A stretch of DNA of 14,540 nt from Alphaproteobacteria bacterium (GCA_900767645.1 CAAFZY010000006.1:1-14540); one strand, 5' to 3'. Shown: positions 5,952-13,507, counted from the stretch's first letter. The notes: generated from the sequence alone by a model not told the origin. Translations and numbers: made by a program.

Positions 5952-7032
5952 ACTTTTTTCCCCTATGATAAAAACGTCTTCCGCGGTGCTTATAATTATT
6001 GCTTTTATGCTTGCGCTCATGGTGCATCATATCAAGCAAAATTCCCTCGCGAATTCCTCGGTCGGCAACCGTGATTTCTGAAATCGGCCAATAAGTCATC
6101 AGGGCTTCAATAATCGCGCAGCCTGAAATTGTCAAGTCTGATTTCAGCGGACCGATACACGGATTTTTACGCCGTCCCTCATCGCCCATATTTTTAATTT
6201 TGGCAATAACTTTAATCAGATCGGGACCTGAAATGGAAATACCGTCAACGGCAGAGCGATTATAGCGGGTCAAATTAAGATGCACCGCACCCAAAACAGT
6301 AACCGTGCCGGAAGTTCCGATAACCTGTATTTCCTGATTTTTAATTCCCTCAAAAATGCCAAATTTTTCATCAAAATCTTTAAGCAAACCTTGTGTGCGT
6401 TCCATAATGGTATTATAGGCAAGTTTAGTCATATCTTGCTTAGGAAACGCCTCTGAAATGGTAACCACCCCGTACGGCAATGAAACAAATCCTTCAATAA
6501 AGGTTTTACCGCTTTCGGCAATGCGCGCCAAACTGATTTCGGTTGAACCGCCGCCGATATCAAAAACTAGCATACGTTTAATATCGCGGTTAAGAAGCGG
6601 AACACACCCCACAACTGCCAAACGAGATTCTTCTTTTGAAGAAATAACTTCCAAATTAATTCCGGTTTCACGCTTAACCAAGTCAACAAATTCCTGACAG
6701 TTTTTTGCGCGGCGACACGCCGCCGTTGCCACAAAGCGCGAATTTACAATCGGAGAATATTCATCAATAACCCCGCGGCAAACTTTAAGAGCGGTTACCG
6801 TACGGCGAATTGCATCGCGTGAGAGCGCATTATCATTAATAATACCCTCGCCCAAACGTGTAATTTTAGAAAATGTTTCAACAACATGAAACGAAGTCGG
6901 CGTCGGCGTGGCAATAACCAACCGGCAAGAATTTGTTCCCAAATCAATTGCCGCATAATGACCTGCCGCGGCATAATCAATACGCTGCGGCAGGTCACTG
7001 TGTTTTGAGGTTATTACTTTACCGTTGCGCAT
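5923..7032 (-). CDS. Ppx/GppA-family exopolyphosphatase/pppGpp phosphatase
   Basis: The 369-residue protein has canonical family motifs: AAIDLGTNSCRL (27-38), VATAACRRAKNCQEF (101-115), SSKEESRLAVVG (131-142), FDIGGGSTEISLA (157-169), a GTSGTVTVLGA loop and ADRGIREGILLD near residue 325. This suits hydrolysis of polyphosphate and/or pppGpp; sequence alone cannot choose, so no symbol is given. After the catalytic domain comes an unusual tail of about 30 residues (from roughly 337) made mostly of Lys, Arg, His and Tyr, ending YGKKKSGSN, which looks suited to binding nucleic acid or polyphosphate. The tail codons overlap the start of the second copy by 29 nt. The start at 7032 lies six bases after the ccrM stop. 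Neither copy has the longer C-terminal HD-like region of E. coli Ppx. Confidence 0.88.
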   Translation of the reverse strand: MRNGKVITSKHSDLPQRIDYAAAGHYAAIDLGTNSCRLVIATPTPTSFHVVETFSKITRLGEGIINDNALSRDAIRRTVTALKVCRGVIDEYSPIVNSRFVATAACRRAKNCQEFVDLVKRETGINLEVISSKEESRLAVVGCVPLLNRDIKRMLVFDIGGGSTEISLARIAESGKTFIEGFVSLPYGVVTISEAFPKQDMTKLAYNTIMERTQGLLKDFDEKFGIFEGIKNQEIQVIGTSGTVTVLGAVHLNLTRYNRSAVDGISISGPDLIKVIAKIKNMGDEGRRKNPCIGPLKSDLTISGCAIIEALMTYWPISEITVADRGIREGILLDMMHHERKHKSNNYKHRGRRFYHRGKKYGKKKSGSN

Positions 7033-7038
7033 CTGCCG

Positions 7039-8145
7039 TTAAGCTCCGTAAATTGCATCTCTGACTGTGCGTCTTAATTCGTCAATACAAACCAGCTCAT
7101 GGTTGTCATCTTCATAGTACCAATAAACCCAACCGTTACAAGCCGCGGTATTTTGCGCCGACGCGCCAACCTGATGAATTGAGCCTTCAATATCATCGCC
7201 TTTAACAGTTCCGTCAGAACGAATTACGGCTTTGTGTTTGCGAGCGCTGTCATACAAGATTGTTCCGGGAGTAAGCAAACCTCGCTCCACCACCGTGCCG
7301 AACGGGACACGCGGTTGTTTGCGCTTACAGCTGTATTCCAATGCGCCTTCCGCCTCAATCGGAGCAACTTCATCAATACGTTTTTGCGCACCGGCAACAT
7401 AAGTTTTATCTTTTTCGATACCGATAAAATTACGCCCCAAACGCTTGGCAACCGCGCCGGTGGTTCCGGTGCCGAAAAACGGATCAAGCACCACGTCGCC
7501 GACTTTAGACGCCGCCATAATCACGCGGTAAAGCAATGCCTCAGGCTTTTGCGTAGGATGGAGTTTATTGCCGTCGTCACCTTTCAACCGTTCTTTACCG
7601 GTACAAAGCGGAATCTCCCACGTCGAGCGCATTTGTGTATCTTCATTAAGAGCTTTCATCGCCTCATAGTTAAAGGTATATTTGGCCTTCGGGTTTTTAA
7701 CCGCCCAAATTAATGTTTCATGAGCGTTGGTAAAACGGGTTCCTTTAAAGTTAGGCATCGGATTAACTTTATTCCAAATAATATCATTTAAAATCCAAAA
7801 GCCCAAATCTTGCAGAATATAGCCGACTCTGAAAATATTGTGATATGAACCGATGACCCAAATACTGCCGTCATCTTTCAAAACACGTTTAGCCGCCGCG
7901 AGCCATTCACGGGTATAGGCATCATACGCAGCCAAACTTTCAAAACTGTCCCATTCTTCATAAACACCGGCAACATCAGTGTTATCCGGTCTGGTGAGCT
8001 TATCGCCCAATTGCAAATTATACGGAGGATCTGCAAAAATTAAATCTACGGAATTTTCCTCCATTGCGTTCATAATTTTTATACTATCGTCATTAATAAT
8101 GGTGTTAATTATATTTTTAGTTTTTATAGTTTCTAACTTAACCAT
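7039..8145 (-). CDS. ccrM: Cell-cycle adenine DNA methyltransferase CcrM (GANTC)
   Basis: CcrM methylates adenine in GANTC on the new DNA strand late in the alphaproteobacterial cell cycle and controls many promoters. The 368-residue protein matches the usual length (358 in Caulobacter). It has the beta-class order: catalytic motif IV DPPYNLQL (39-46) first, then IWNKVNPMPNFKGTRFTNAHE in the target-recognition area, HPTQKPEAL (196-204), and SAM motif I DPFFGTGTT (221-229). The C-terminal ~85 residues (PRVPFGTVVERGLLTPG onward) are the RAMA domain typical of CcrM. The start at 8145 has GAAGGT about eight bases upstream. No restriction enzyme gene is nearby, as expected for an orphan methylase. 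It heads the cluster ccrM, ppx/gppA-1, ppx/gppA-2, rlmE. Three GANTC sites and a CtrA-like box upstream suggest cell-cycle control and autoregulation. Confidence 0.96.
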   Translation of the reverse strand: MVKLETIKTKNIINTIINDDSIKIMNAMEENSVDLIFADPPYNLQLGDKLTRPDNTDVAGVYEEWDSFESLAAYDAYTREWLAAAKRVLKDDGSIWVIGSYHNIFRVGYILQDLGFWILNDIIWNKVNPMPNFKGTRFTNAHETLIWAVKNPKAKYTFNYEAMKALNEDTQMRSTWEIPLCTGKERLKGDDGNKLHPTQKPEALLYRVIMAASKVGDVVLDPFFGTGTTGAVAKRLGRNFIGIEKDKTYVAGAQKRIDEVAPIEAEGALEYSCKRKQPRVPFGTVVERGLLTPGTILYDSARKHKAVIRSDGTVKGDDIEGSIHQVGASAQNTAACNGWVYWYYEDDNHELVCIDELRRTVRDAIYGA

Positions 8146-8163
8146 TGTTTTTTACCTTCATTT

Positions 8164-8192
8164 ATTGCATGAACAATACCAAGGTACTTCAA
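8164..8192 (-). promoter_or_regulatory. Candidate ccrM core promoter
   Basis: On the minus strand TTGAAG (8192-8187), a 17-base spacer and TGCAAT (8169-8164) each match four of six sigma-70 consensus bases. This would start transcription near 8157, shortly before the ccrM ribosome site. A weak core promoter fits one that needs an activator bound just upstream, where the CtrA-like box lies. Confidence 0.35.
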
Positions 8193-8196
8193 GATG

Positions 8197-8213
8197 GTTA
8201 TAAATTTATTAAC
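8197..8213. promoter_or_regulatory. CtrA-like binding site upstream of ccrM
   Basis: TTAT-N7-TTAAC on the plus strand (8198-8213) and TTAA-N7-ATAAC on the minus strand (8212-8197) each differ at one position from the CtrA consensus TTAA-N7-TTAAC. The box sits just upstream of the proposed -35 element, the activator position used by CtrA at Caulobacter ccrM. It is seven-base spaced and nearly symmetric. An AT-rich chance match is possible. Confidence 0.45.
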
Positions 8214-8215
8214 AA

Positions 8216-8257
8216 GACTCGCAAACCGAATCTTTTTTTGCCAAAATTTTGTGACTC
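8216..8257. promoter_or_regulatory. Cluster of three GANTC methylation sites upstream of ccrM
   Basis: GACTC (8216-8220), GAATC (8228-8232) and GACTC (8253-8257) lie within 42 bp, upstream of the CtrA-like box. By eye I find only about 20 GANTC sites in the whole 14.5 kb, fewer than half the number expected from base composition. The cluster therefore stands out. Methylation by CcrM itself could tie expression to replication-fork passage. Confidence 0.6.
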
Positions 8258-8271
8258 TTTTAAAAGATTAC

Positions 8272-8844
8272 TTAATTTTTAGATTGATAAACAATTTTTC
8301 CGCTTAAAATATCATCAAATTCATTTTCGCGGCCGCTTACCAAAGCAACTTCGTCTTCGGTAACATTTTCAACATTAACAATTTTATCCTGCATGGCAAG
8401 CATATCTTTATAGCTCTCTATTTTAGCCTCATCTTGCTCTGATTGCAGCAAATTGGTCAAAACTTTTTTAACTCCGTCGGTGTGTTGCTTCAACCGCACG
8501 GTATTAATAACCGCCTGCAGGCGCTGTTCAACATAAAAAAAGCGCGCCGGCTCCCAACATTGTTTATGAAACCAAATTTTAACGCCAAGCGGCAGGCTTT
8601 CAGCGACATCACCCGAAAGTAACGAAATTTTATCCGAAACTTTATCTTTTTGTCCCGATTGAATATATTCCGACCATACAGGCAAAAAAGATTCCAGTTC
8701 ATAGGCGCTTAAAAACTCTTCCGTCTGCATCGGAGCGCATTTTTTTTGAAAATTAGGGGTACTGTAATCAACCAAGCGAAAATTAAGCACTTTCACAATC
8801 AAAAACGCTGCCAAAACCAAAATTATCAAGCGCTTAATTTGCAT
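8272..8844 (-). CDS. Membrane-anchored unknown protein, 190 residues
   Basis: I do not recognise this protein. It begins MQIKRLIILVLAAFLIVKVLNF, a short basic start followed by one hydrophobic segment (about residues 4-21). No lipobox or clear signal peptidase site follows, so it is most likely a single-pass inner-membrane protein with a periplasmic domain. The rest is helical and charged, with two cysteines (KKCAPM near 36 and KQCWEP near 96) that could form a disulfide. A Gln/Glu/Lys-rich stretch (about 118-155) could be coiled coil. The start has GGAG seven bases upstream. It lies 17 nt after the HAD-family gene and is almost certainly co-transcribed with it. The ccrM regulatory region begins directly after its stop, with no convincing terminator. 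Confidence 0.8.
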   Translation of the reverse strand: MQIKRLIILVLAAFLIVKVLNFRLVDYSTPNFQKKCAPMQTEEFLSAYELESFLPVWSEYIQSGQKDKVSDKISLLSGDVAESLPLGVKIWFHKQCWEPARFFYVEQRLQAVINTVRLKQHTDGVKKVLTNLLQSEQDEAKIESYKDMLAMQDKIVNVENVTEDEVALVSGRENEFDDILSGKIVYQSKN

Positions 8845-8861
8845 ACTTCAACTCCGCAAAA

Positions 8862-9725
8862 TCACCACCGCAAACCGGAAATAACATAATCGGGATAAAC
8901 GTCAAAATTCATTGCCAGATTGCGGGCTTTTTCAACATCGGGAATATACCCCTCTCCCAAATAATTAACATGAATTCCCTTTGAAATCAAGACAGCGTCG
9001 GCATTAATCATATTAGCCGACTTAATATCGGTGGCAAAAGCGTCGCCGATAAACAAAACTTTAGATTCCGGTTTGGCAATACCTTCAAGCGCATATTTAA
9101 CAAAATCAGGCGCCGGCTTGCCAACCGTATAAATAACTCCGCCCATAACCGCATATTGCTCAGCAAGCGCACCGCTGCCGAGGCTGATTTGCCCGTCACA
9201 ATAAGTTGAAACATCGTTTCCGGCCGCCACCAACGGCAAACCGAGTGCAAAACAATGTTCCAAAGCTCGCGCATAATCATCTGAAGTGTCGGACGCCTTA
9301 TTAACCATACCGATAAAAGCAAAATCGGCATCATCCGGACGCGCTGATTTAATGTAATTCAGCCCGTCAAACACGCTCTCCGCCGCCGGATTGCCCAAAT
9401 TGTAATATTTATTTCCGGCAAACCCGAAATGCTGCGGATTTTTTAAGCAATAGTGCAAAACTTCGCCGGCCGAAACCACCGCCGAAAGATAATCCAAGGC
9501 GCCTGATTTTCCGGCGGAAAGAATATCGATAATTTCAGCAATTCTGAGCGATGAATTGGTTGCAATCACAACTTTTTTACCGCTTGCGGCACATTTCATC
9601 AAAGCATCAACCGCATCTTGTTTAACACACTCACCGTCATACAAAACACCGTTAAAACCGCAAACAACAATGTCGTAATTATCAATTATTTTTGAAATTC
9701 CAACAATCGGTTTGATAATTTTCAT
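8862..9725 (-). CDS. HAD-IIA (NagD-like, TIGR01459-type) protein lacking the catalytic Asp
   Basis: The 287-residue protein has the full layout of a class IIA HAD phosphatase: motif I region YDIVVCGFNGVLYDG (17-31), motif II VIATNSS (53-59), cap domain (about 80-195), Lys203 in VGKPAPDF, and motif IV FIGDAFATDI (225-234). Family members of the TIGR01459 type usually read CDVWGV in motif I, with the Asp as phosphoryl-accepting nucleophile. Here the codon at that position is GGT (Gly23), one base from GAT. The other motifs are intact and the frame is open throughout, so it is probably an expressed protein with altered or lost phosphatase activity rather than a decayed gene. The start at 9725 has AGGG eight bases upstream. 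It is first in a two-gene unit with the membrane-anchored protein. The substrate is unknown. Confidence 0.85.
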   Translation of the reverse strand: MKIIKPIVGISKIIDNYDIVVCGFNGVLYDGECVKQDAVDALMKCAASGKKVVIATNSSLRIAEIIDILSAGKSGALDYLSAVVSAGEVLHYCLKNPQHFGFAGNKYYNLGNPAAESVFDGLNYIKSARPDDADFAFIGMVNKASDTSDDYARALEHCFALGLPLVAAGNDVSTYCDGQISLGSGALAEQYAVMGGVIYTVGKPAPDFVKYALEGIAKPESKVLFIGDAFATDIKSANMINADAVLISKGIHVNYLGEGYIPDVEKARNLAMNFDVYPDYVISGLRW

Positions 9726-9751
9726 ACCGTTACCCTGCTCTCAATTTACAC

Positions 9752-9779
9752 ATTATATACCCTAAAATAGACTCCTATT
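9752..9779 (-). promoter_or_regulatory. Promoter region with a GANTC site for the HAD-family gene
   Basis: In the 57-nt gap before the HAD gene, the minus strand carries a perfect TATAAT (9757-9752). No clear -35 box is seen. Upstream of the -10, the inverted repeat AATAG-GAGT-CTATT (9779-9766) contains one GANTC site (9770-9774). GANTC placed in a promoter spacer could make expression depend on CcrM methylation. Alternatively, the repeat is only the weak end of the upstream operon. Confidence 0.4.
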
Positions 9780-9782
9780 GCT

Positions 9783-11054
9783 TTATTTTTCTTTAATTTT
9801 TTTATAAAATGAAAAATATTTATGCAACAGGTAGGTAATTATGGTTGATGCCACCAGATAAATTCCCTGTGCCCATAATTCGTATATTTTACAAACCTCT
9901 ACCAAAAGCGCCAATGAGACAAAATTAAAAATAAACATGCCGATATAAACGCTCCACGCCTTGCAATATTCCGCCCAAAAATTGCCGACGCTGCGAAACA
10001 CATAATAGCGCATGGTAAAGATTGAAACATTAACGGTAACAATATACTGCACAATCAAGGCTAACGAATACGGCAACCCGATTAATGCAAACAAAAAGGC
10101 AAACACACCGTACGCAAACACTGTGTTAAAACCGCCTACCAATAAAAATCTGATTTTTTGATTAAGCTTAAACCACAAATTTTCAAGCGCTTTATACCAT
10201 CTGATAATCAGCGGATATTCGGCGTTAAACTTAAAATTATGCAAAATGTTTTTATCCATTAAGGTATCAAGTTCAGCCTTGCGCCAATACGAGAGTATAT
10301 TTTCATCAAACACGTCTTCAGGGTACGAATAATCAATTTCCGGCAATCCGGGGTGAATCATAATTTCAACGCTGTCGTAACCTTTCGGCACCGAAACATG
10401 CATAAACTTATCACGTGAAAGCTTGCATGTGTAAAGCATGGTATAAAAATAAGTGGTTGACGGATATCCGTTAATTATATCAAAAAAGCGGAGTAAATAA
10501 TATTTAATCAGCGCCCCGTCAAACAGCCACCCGCGCGATTTATTATCCTGCACCGTTAAAAGTCCGCATTCTTTAATGGTGCGAACCCGTGTGATGTTAT
10601 ATTTTTGCATCAGCTCCTTAAATACCGAAAAAACCGCCGGAATCATATGCACATGGCGATGACTGTCTATATGTTTGATATCAATTCCAAGCTCTTTTGC
10701 TTTTAATATTTGCGCTTCAACTTCTTTATAAACCTGCTCTTTAAAGGCTTTGGTCTTAAAAAACGAGAGCAACATTAATTTTACAAACCCGTTCTTAAAT
10801 TTGTGGTCGCTCCCTACCAGCAACGGCAACTCACAAGGATCAGCCGCCGGATATTCATTGGTCAGATTAACATGCAACCCGAGTTCCAAATTCGGCAGCT
10901 CTTGTTTAATTGCCACAGCTTCCGCCGCGTATTTCTGATTAACCATCACGCTCGCTGAATTTAAAATTCCGTCGCGCGCCGCTTCTGAAATCGCCTGATT
11001 AACCCCGCGGCTGATGCCAAAATCATCGGCATTGAAAATAATTTTATTTTCCAT
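9783..11054 (-). CDS. YdjC/ChbG (NaxD-like) deacetylase fused to a GtrA-type membrane domain
   Basis: This is a two-domain protein of 423 residues. Residues 1-280 are a YdjC/ChbG-family carbohydrate deacetylase with metal-site residues in FNADDFGIS (7-15), LGLHVNLT (58-65) and HIDSHRHVH (128-136), plus MIHPGLPE (232-239). Residues about 300-412 form a GtrA-like domain (RFLLVGGFNTVFAYGVF, then three more hydrophobic segments near 327-347, 369-388 and 394-412), the small four-helix protein thought to flip polyprenyl-phosphate sugars. The domain order places deacetylation on the cytoplasmic face, joined to a possible flippase. Its ATG overlaps the stop of the GtrB-like glycosyltransferase gene (TAATG), so translation is coupled. 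The Francisella deacetylase NaxD, which acts on undecaprenyl-phosphate GalNAc for lipid A modification, is in the same family. HpnK of hopanoid synthesis is the other candidate, but no hopanoid gene is present. Confidence 0.9.
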   Translation of the reverse strand: MENKIIFNADDFGISRGVNQAISEAARDGILNSASVMVNQKYAAEAVAIKQELPNLELGLHVNLTNEYPAADPCELPLLVGSDHKFKNGFVKLMLLSFFKTKAFKEQVYKEVEAQILKAKELGIDIKHIDSHRHVHMIPAVFSVFKELMQKYNITRVRTIKECGLLTVQDNKSRGWLFDGALIKYYLLRFFDIINGYPSTTYFYTMLYTCKLSRDKFMHVSVPKGYDSVEIMIHPGLPEIDYSYPEDVFDENILSYWRKAELDTLMDKNILHNFKFNAEYPLIIRWYKALENLWFKLNQKIRFLLVGGFNTVFAYGVFAFLFALIGLPYSLALIVQYIVTVNVSIFTMRYYVFRSVGNFWAEYCKAWSVYIGMFIFNFVSLALLVEVCKIYELWAQGIYLVASTIITYLLHKYFSFYKKIKEK

Positions 11055-12013
11055 TATTTGTCAGCCTTTTGCTCTTTGTTCTTTTCTTCAATAAAATCAG
11101 CCAAATACAGCGGACGTTTTTTAACTTCCATATGAATTTTCCCGATATATTCGCCGATAATGCCCAAGGTCACCAACTGCACCGCGCCGATAAAACCTAC
11201 CGCCGCCACAATAGTGGCGTATCCGGGGGTCGGATTATGGCGAATATAGCGTTCAATAACCACATAAACCCCGAGCAGCATTGAGAGCGTGCCACCCGCC
11301 AAGCCCAAATAAGTTGCAAGGTGCAACGGACGTACCGAAAACTGCGTAATACTGTCAATGGCAAGCTGCAAACTTTTAATAAAGTTATACTTGGTATGTC
11401 CGCTGAAACGCTCCGGCGCCACAAAGTCAAGTACGGTAACTTTGTCATTGGGCATAATCCAACTGAGCAGGCCTCTGAACAAGCGGTCTTGTTCATTAAA
11501 GCCCTTCAAAAAGTCAACATATTTACGGTCAATCAATCTGAAATCAGGCATACTTTCCGGAATTTTAGTTTCAGATAAGCAGTTTAACAGCCAATAAAAG
11601 GCTTTGGCGCAAAACTTATAAAAACGCGAGGTTGCCACATTGTCAACGCGCTTGGTCAACACAATTTCCGAACCGTTCTGCCACGCCTCAACCATTTGCG
11701 GAATATAAACCGGCGGGTGCTGCAAATCGGCATCCATAAAAATCACCGCATCGCCTTTGGCATAATCCATACCGGCGGTCATGGCTATTTCATGTCCGAA
11801 ATTACGCTTCAGTTGCACAATTTTAACTCTGGCGTCTTTGGCCTGAAGCTTTTTAACTTCCGCCAAGGTTTTATCTTTGCTGCCGTCATCAACAAACAGC
11901 ATTTCAAACTCTGCGTTTTTAACTTTTTTCAGTTCTTTATTCAGCTGTTTATAAAGTTCAGCGACATTACCCTCTTCATTATAAGCTGAAATAACAATAC
12001 TAACTTGTTTCAT
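11054..12013 (-). CDS. GtrB/ArnC/DPM1-like polyprenyl-phosphate glycosyltransferase (GT2)
   Basis: This enzyme is expected to transfer a sugar from a nucleotide donor to undecaprenyl phosphate on the cytoplasmic face. It has 319 residues. The GT-A domain (1-215) begins VSIVISAYNEEGNV and contains VDDGSKDKT (41-49), RNFGHEIAMTAGMDYA (70-85), DADLQHPP (94-101, the metal/nucleotide site) and ERFSGHTKYN (201-210), all typical of GtrB/ArnC relatives. Two C-terminal membrane helices (about 232-258 and 265-290) end in GEYIGKIHMEVKKRPLY, a family hallmark. The start at 12013 has GGAAG upstream and lies 12 nt after the PMT-like gene; the stop overlaps the next start by one base. FlmF2 of Francisella is the closest functional analogue by operon logic. 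The sugar cannot be read from the sequence. Confidence 0.92.
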   Translation of the reverse strand: MKQVSIVISAYNEEGNVAELYKQLNKELKKVKNAEFEMLFVDDGSKDKTLAEVKKLQAKDARVKIVQLKRNFGHEIAMTAGMDYAKGDAVIFMDADLQHPPVYIPQMVEAWQNGSEIVLTKRVDNVATSRFYKFCAKAFYWLLNCLSETKIPESMPDFRLIDRKYVDFLKGFNEQDRLFRGLLSWIMPNDKVTVLDFVAPERFSGHTKYNFIKSLQLAIDSITQFSVRPLHLATYLGLAGGTLSMLLGVYVVIERYIRHNPTPGYATIVAAVGFIGAVQLVTLGIIGEYIGKIHMEVKKRPLYLADFIEEKNKEQKADK

Positions 12014-12025
12014 GTTTTTCTTCCG

Positions 12026-13477
12026 TTACAAATTATAAAATCCGTAATAAATAGTTTTACGTTTAATTTTACCGACAGGATTTTTACAGTCAACCTCAAT
12101 TATTTGCGGTTCCGATAAATTATCAAGCACTTTTTTAAGTCCGTTATATTCTTCTTTGCCGGTTGCCAACACCAATGCGCCGGAAGCATTAAAATCAGCC
12201 TCGTCGAACCACGGGTTTTTGGCAATATCGCCCCAAATAACCGGTTTTGGCGCCGATGGAGCATATAAAGCAACATTATCAGTCCACCACACATCGCCGG
12301 CAACATATTTAAACGGTTTGCCGTCGGCATTTCGGAGCCATAAATTTTCAATCGTTAAGGCATATTCCGGCGCGTTTAAGTGCAATTTATCGCTTTTGTT
12401 AAAAGTATAAACACAGGCAAGCGCCGTTGCCATTAACAGCATAATTATGTAAACACCGACAAACAATCTGCGTTTAACATTTTCGGTAATATACCGCGGA
12501 AAAAAGGCAAACAGCATAATGCCGCCTATATACCACAGCGGAAAACCCCACATGCTCTTAAATTTAATGCCGCCGAGCATGCTCACCGCAAGCATAATCA
12601 GGAGCGGCGCCAAACCCAAAATTTGTAAAAAGAGTTTATCATCTGCCGAAACGGTAACGGCTTCTTTTTCTGCTTTGCGAGTTGCAATAAAATAAATCAG
12701 CAATGTGCCAAGCCCGAACACCGCTTGCGCCGCCAAAAATTTAAGCGGATAAACAATATGCCTCAAAAGCGGAAAGTTTGCAAATCCGGCGCTTTCGCCC
12801 CGCCCCAAAAAGTAACTTATCACAAAAAAATCATGTTGCCACAGCCAATAAATATGCGGAGCAACAACTGCAATTGCAACTGTCGCCGTCAAATACGGAC
12901 CAAACGTCAAAAACTTGCGGCGCGCCGATTTATCAACAATCATATAGACCAGCATTGCAAGGAGCAAAACTCCGCTTACATATTTGTTTAACAAATTTAA
13001 GCCGGCAAACAATCCGGTAAAAATCCAATCAATATTTTTACCGCCCTGCAAAGCCTTATAAAAATAGTAAACCGTCATCGGCCACAGCGCCAGAGATACC
13101 ACATTAACATTATATTCCGGAGCGCTGAAGCCGTAATAAATAACACCCTCCAACAACATAACAGCCAAAGCGGCCTTTTCTTTGCTCAAAAAGTTGCAGG
13201 CAAGTTTATAAATATAAACAAAACCGAGCAGCACACAAACCTGACTTAAGGCGTAAATCATAATATGCCGACCGCCGCCCAAAGTATAAAACCAATAGGC
13301 TAAAAATCCAGAAAGCGGCGGGTGCTTATTGGTTCCTAAGTCGCAATACTGTCCCCAAACCACAGCCTCAATACTATCCATCGGCAAGCTGTGGCGCAAA
13401 AGCGGCAGCAAAGTCCACACCAAAAAGTGAATGCTTAAAAAGCAGATTAGCGGGTGTTTTTTCACATAACTCAACAT
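12026..13477 (-). CDS. PMT/ArnT-like (GT39/GT83) membrane glycosyltransferase
   Basis: This is a polytopic inner-membrane protein of 483 residues with roughly 10-12 hydrophobic segments in the first 360 residues and a soluble periplasmic C-terminal part (about 365-483). After the first helix comes the first periplasmic loop, with MDSIEAVVWGQY (33-44; Asp34 and Glu37 are candidate catalytic/donor-site acids) and NKHPPLSGFLAYWF (50-63). This is the usual PMT_2 pattern of lipid-phosphosugar transferases such as ArnT and FlmK. It should move a sugar from undecaprenyl phosphate to an acceptor outside the cytoplasm, such as lipid A, core sugar or protein. The start at 13477 has GGAG six bases upstream, with a promoter at 13508-13535. 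It is the first gene of the three-gene envelope operon. The acceptor is inferred, not shown. Confidence 0.88.
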   Translation of the reverse strand: MLSYVKKHPLICFLSIHFLVWTLLPLLRHSLPMDSIEAVVWGQYCDLGTNKHPPLSGFLAYWFYTLGGGRHIMIYALSQVCVLLGFVYIYKLACNFLSKEKAALAVMLLEGVIYYGFSAPEYNVNVVSLALWPMTVYYFYKALQGGKNIDWIFTGLFAGLNLLNKYVSGVLLLAMLVYMIVDKSARRKFLTFGPYLTATVAIAVVAPHIYWLWQHDFFVISYFLGRGESAGFANFPLLRHIVYPLKFLAAQAVFGLGTLLIYFIATRKAEKEAVTVSADDKLFLQILGLAPLLIMLAVSMLGGIKFKSMWGFPLWYIGGIMLFAFFPRYITENVKRRLFVGVYIIMLLMATALACVYTFNKSDKLHLNAPEYALTIENLWLRNADGKPFKYVAGDVWWTDNVALYAPSAPKPVIWGDIAKNPWFDEADFNASGALVLATGKEEYNGLKKVLDNLSEPQIIEVDCKNPVGKIKRKTIYYGFYNL

Positions 13478-13507
13478 GTTAATCTCCGTACATTAAAATA
13501 TGCTTGT

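Noticed and set aside
5952..6020. A longer start (ATG at 6020) for the second Ppx/GppA copy.
   Set aside because: It would add 23 residues unlike the family and increase the overlap with the first copy. The ATG at 5951 has AGGGG eight bases upstream and begins directly at the conserved domain.
7234..7713. A 159-codon plus-strand frame opposite ccrM.
   Set aside because: It is an antisense shadow of the C-terminal half of ccrM, which is certain from its catalytic motifs.
9783..11054. HpnK (hopanoid synthesis) as the identity of the YdjC-domain protein.
   Set aside because: No hopanoid gene is nearby. The GtrA fusion and coupling to GtrB-like and PMT-like genes favour a polyprenyl-phosphate sugar pathway.
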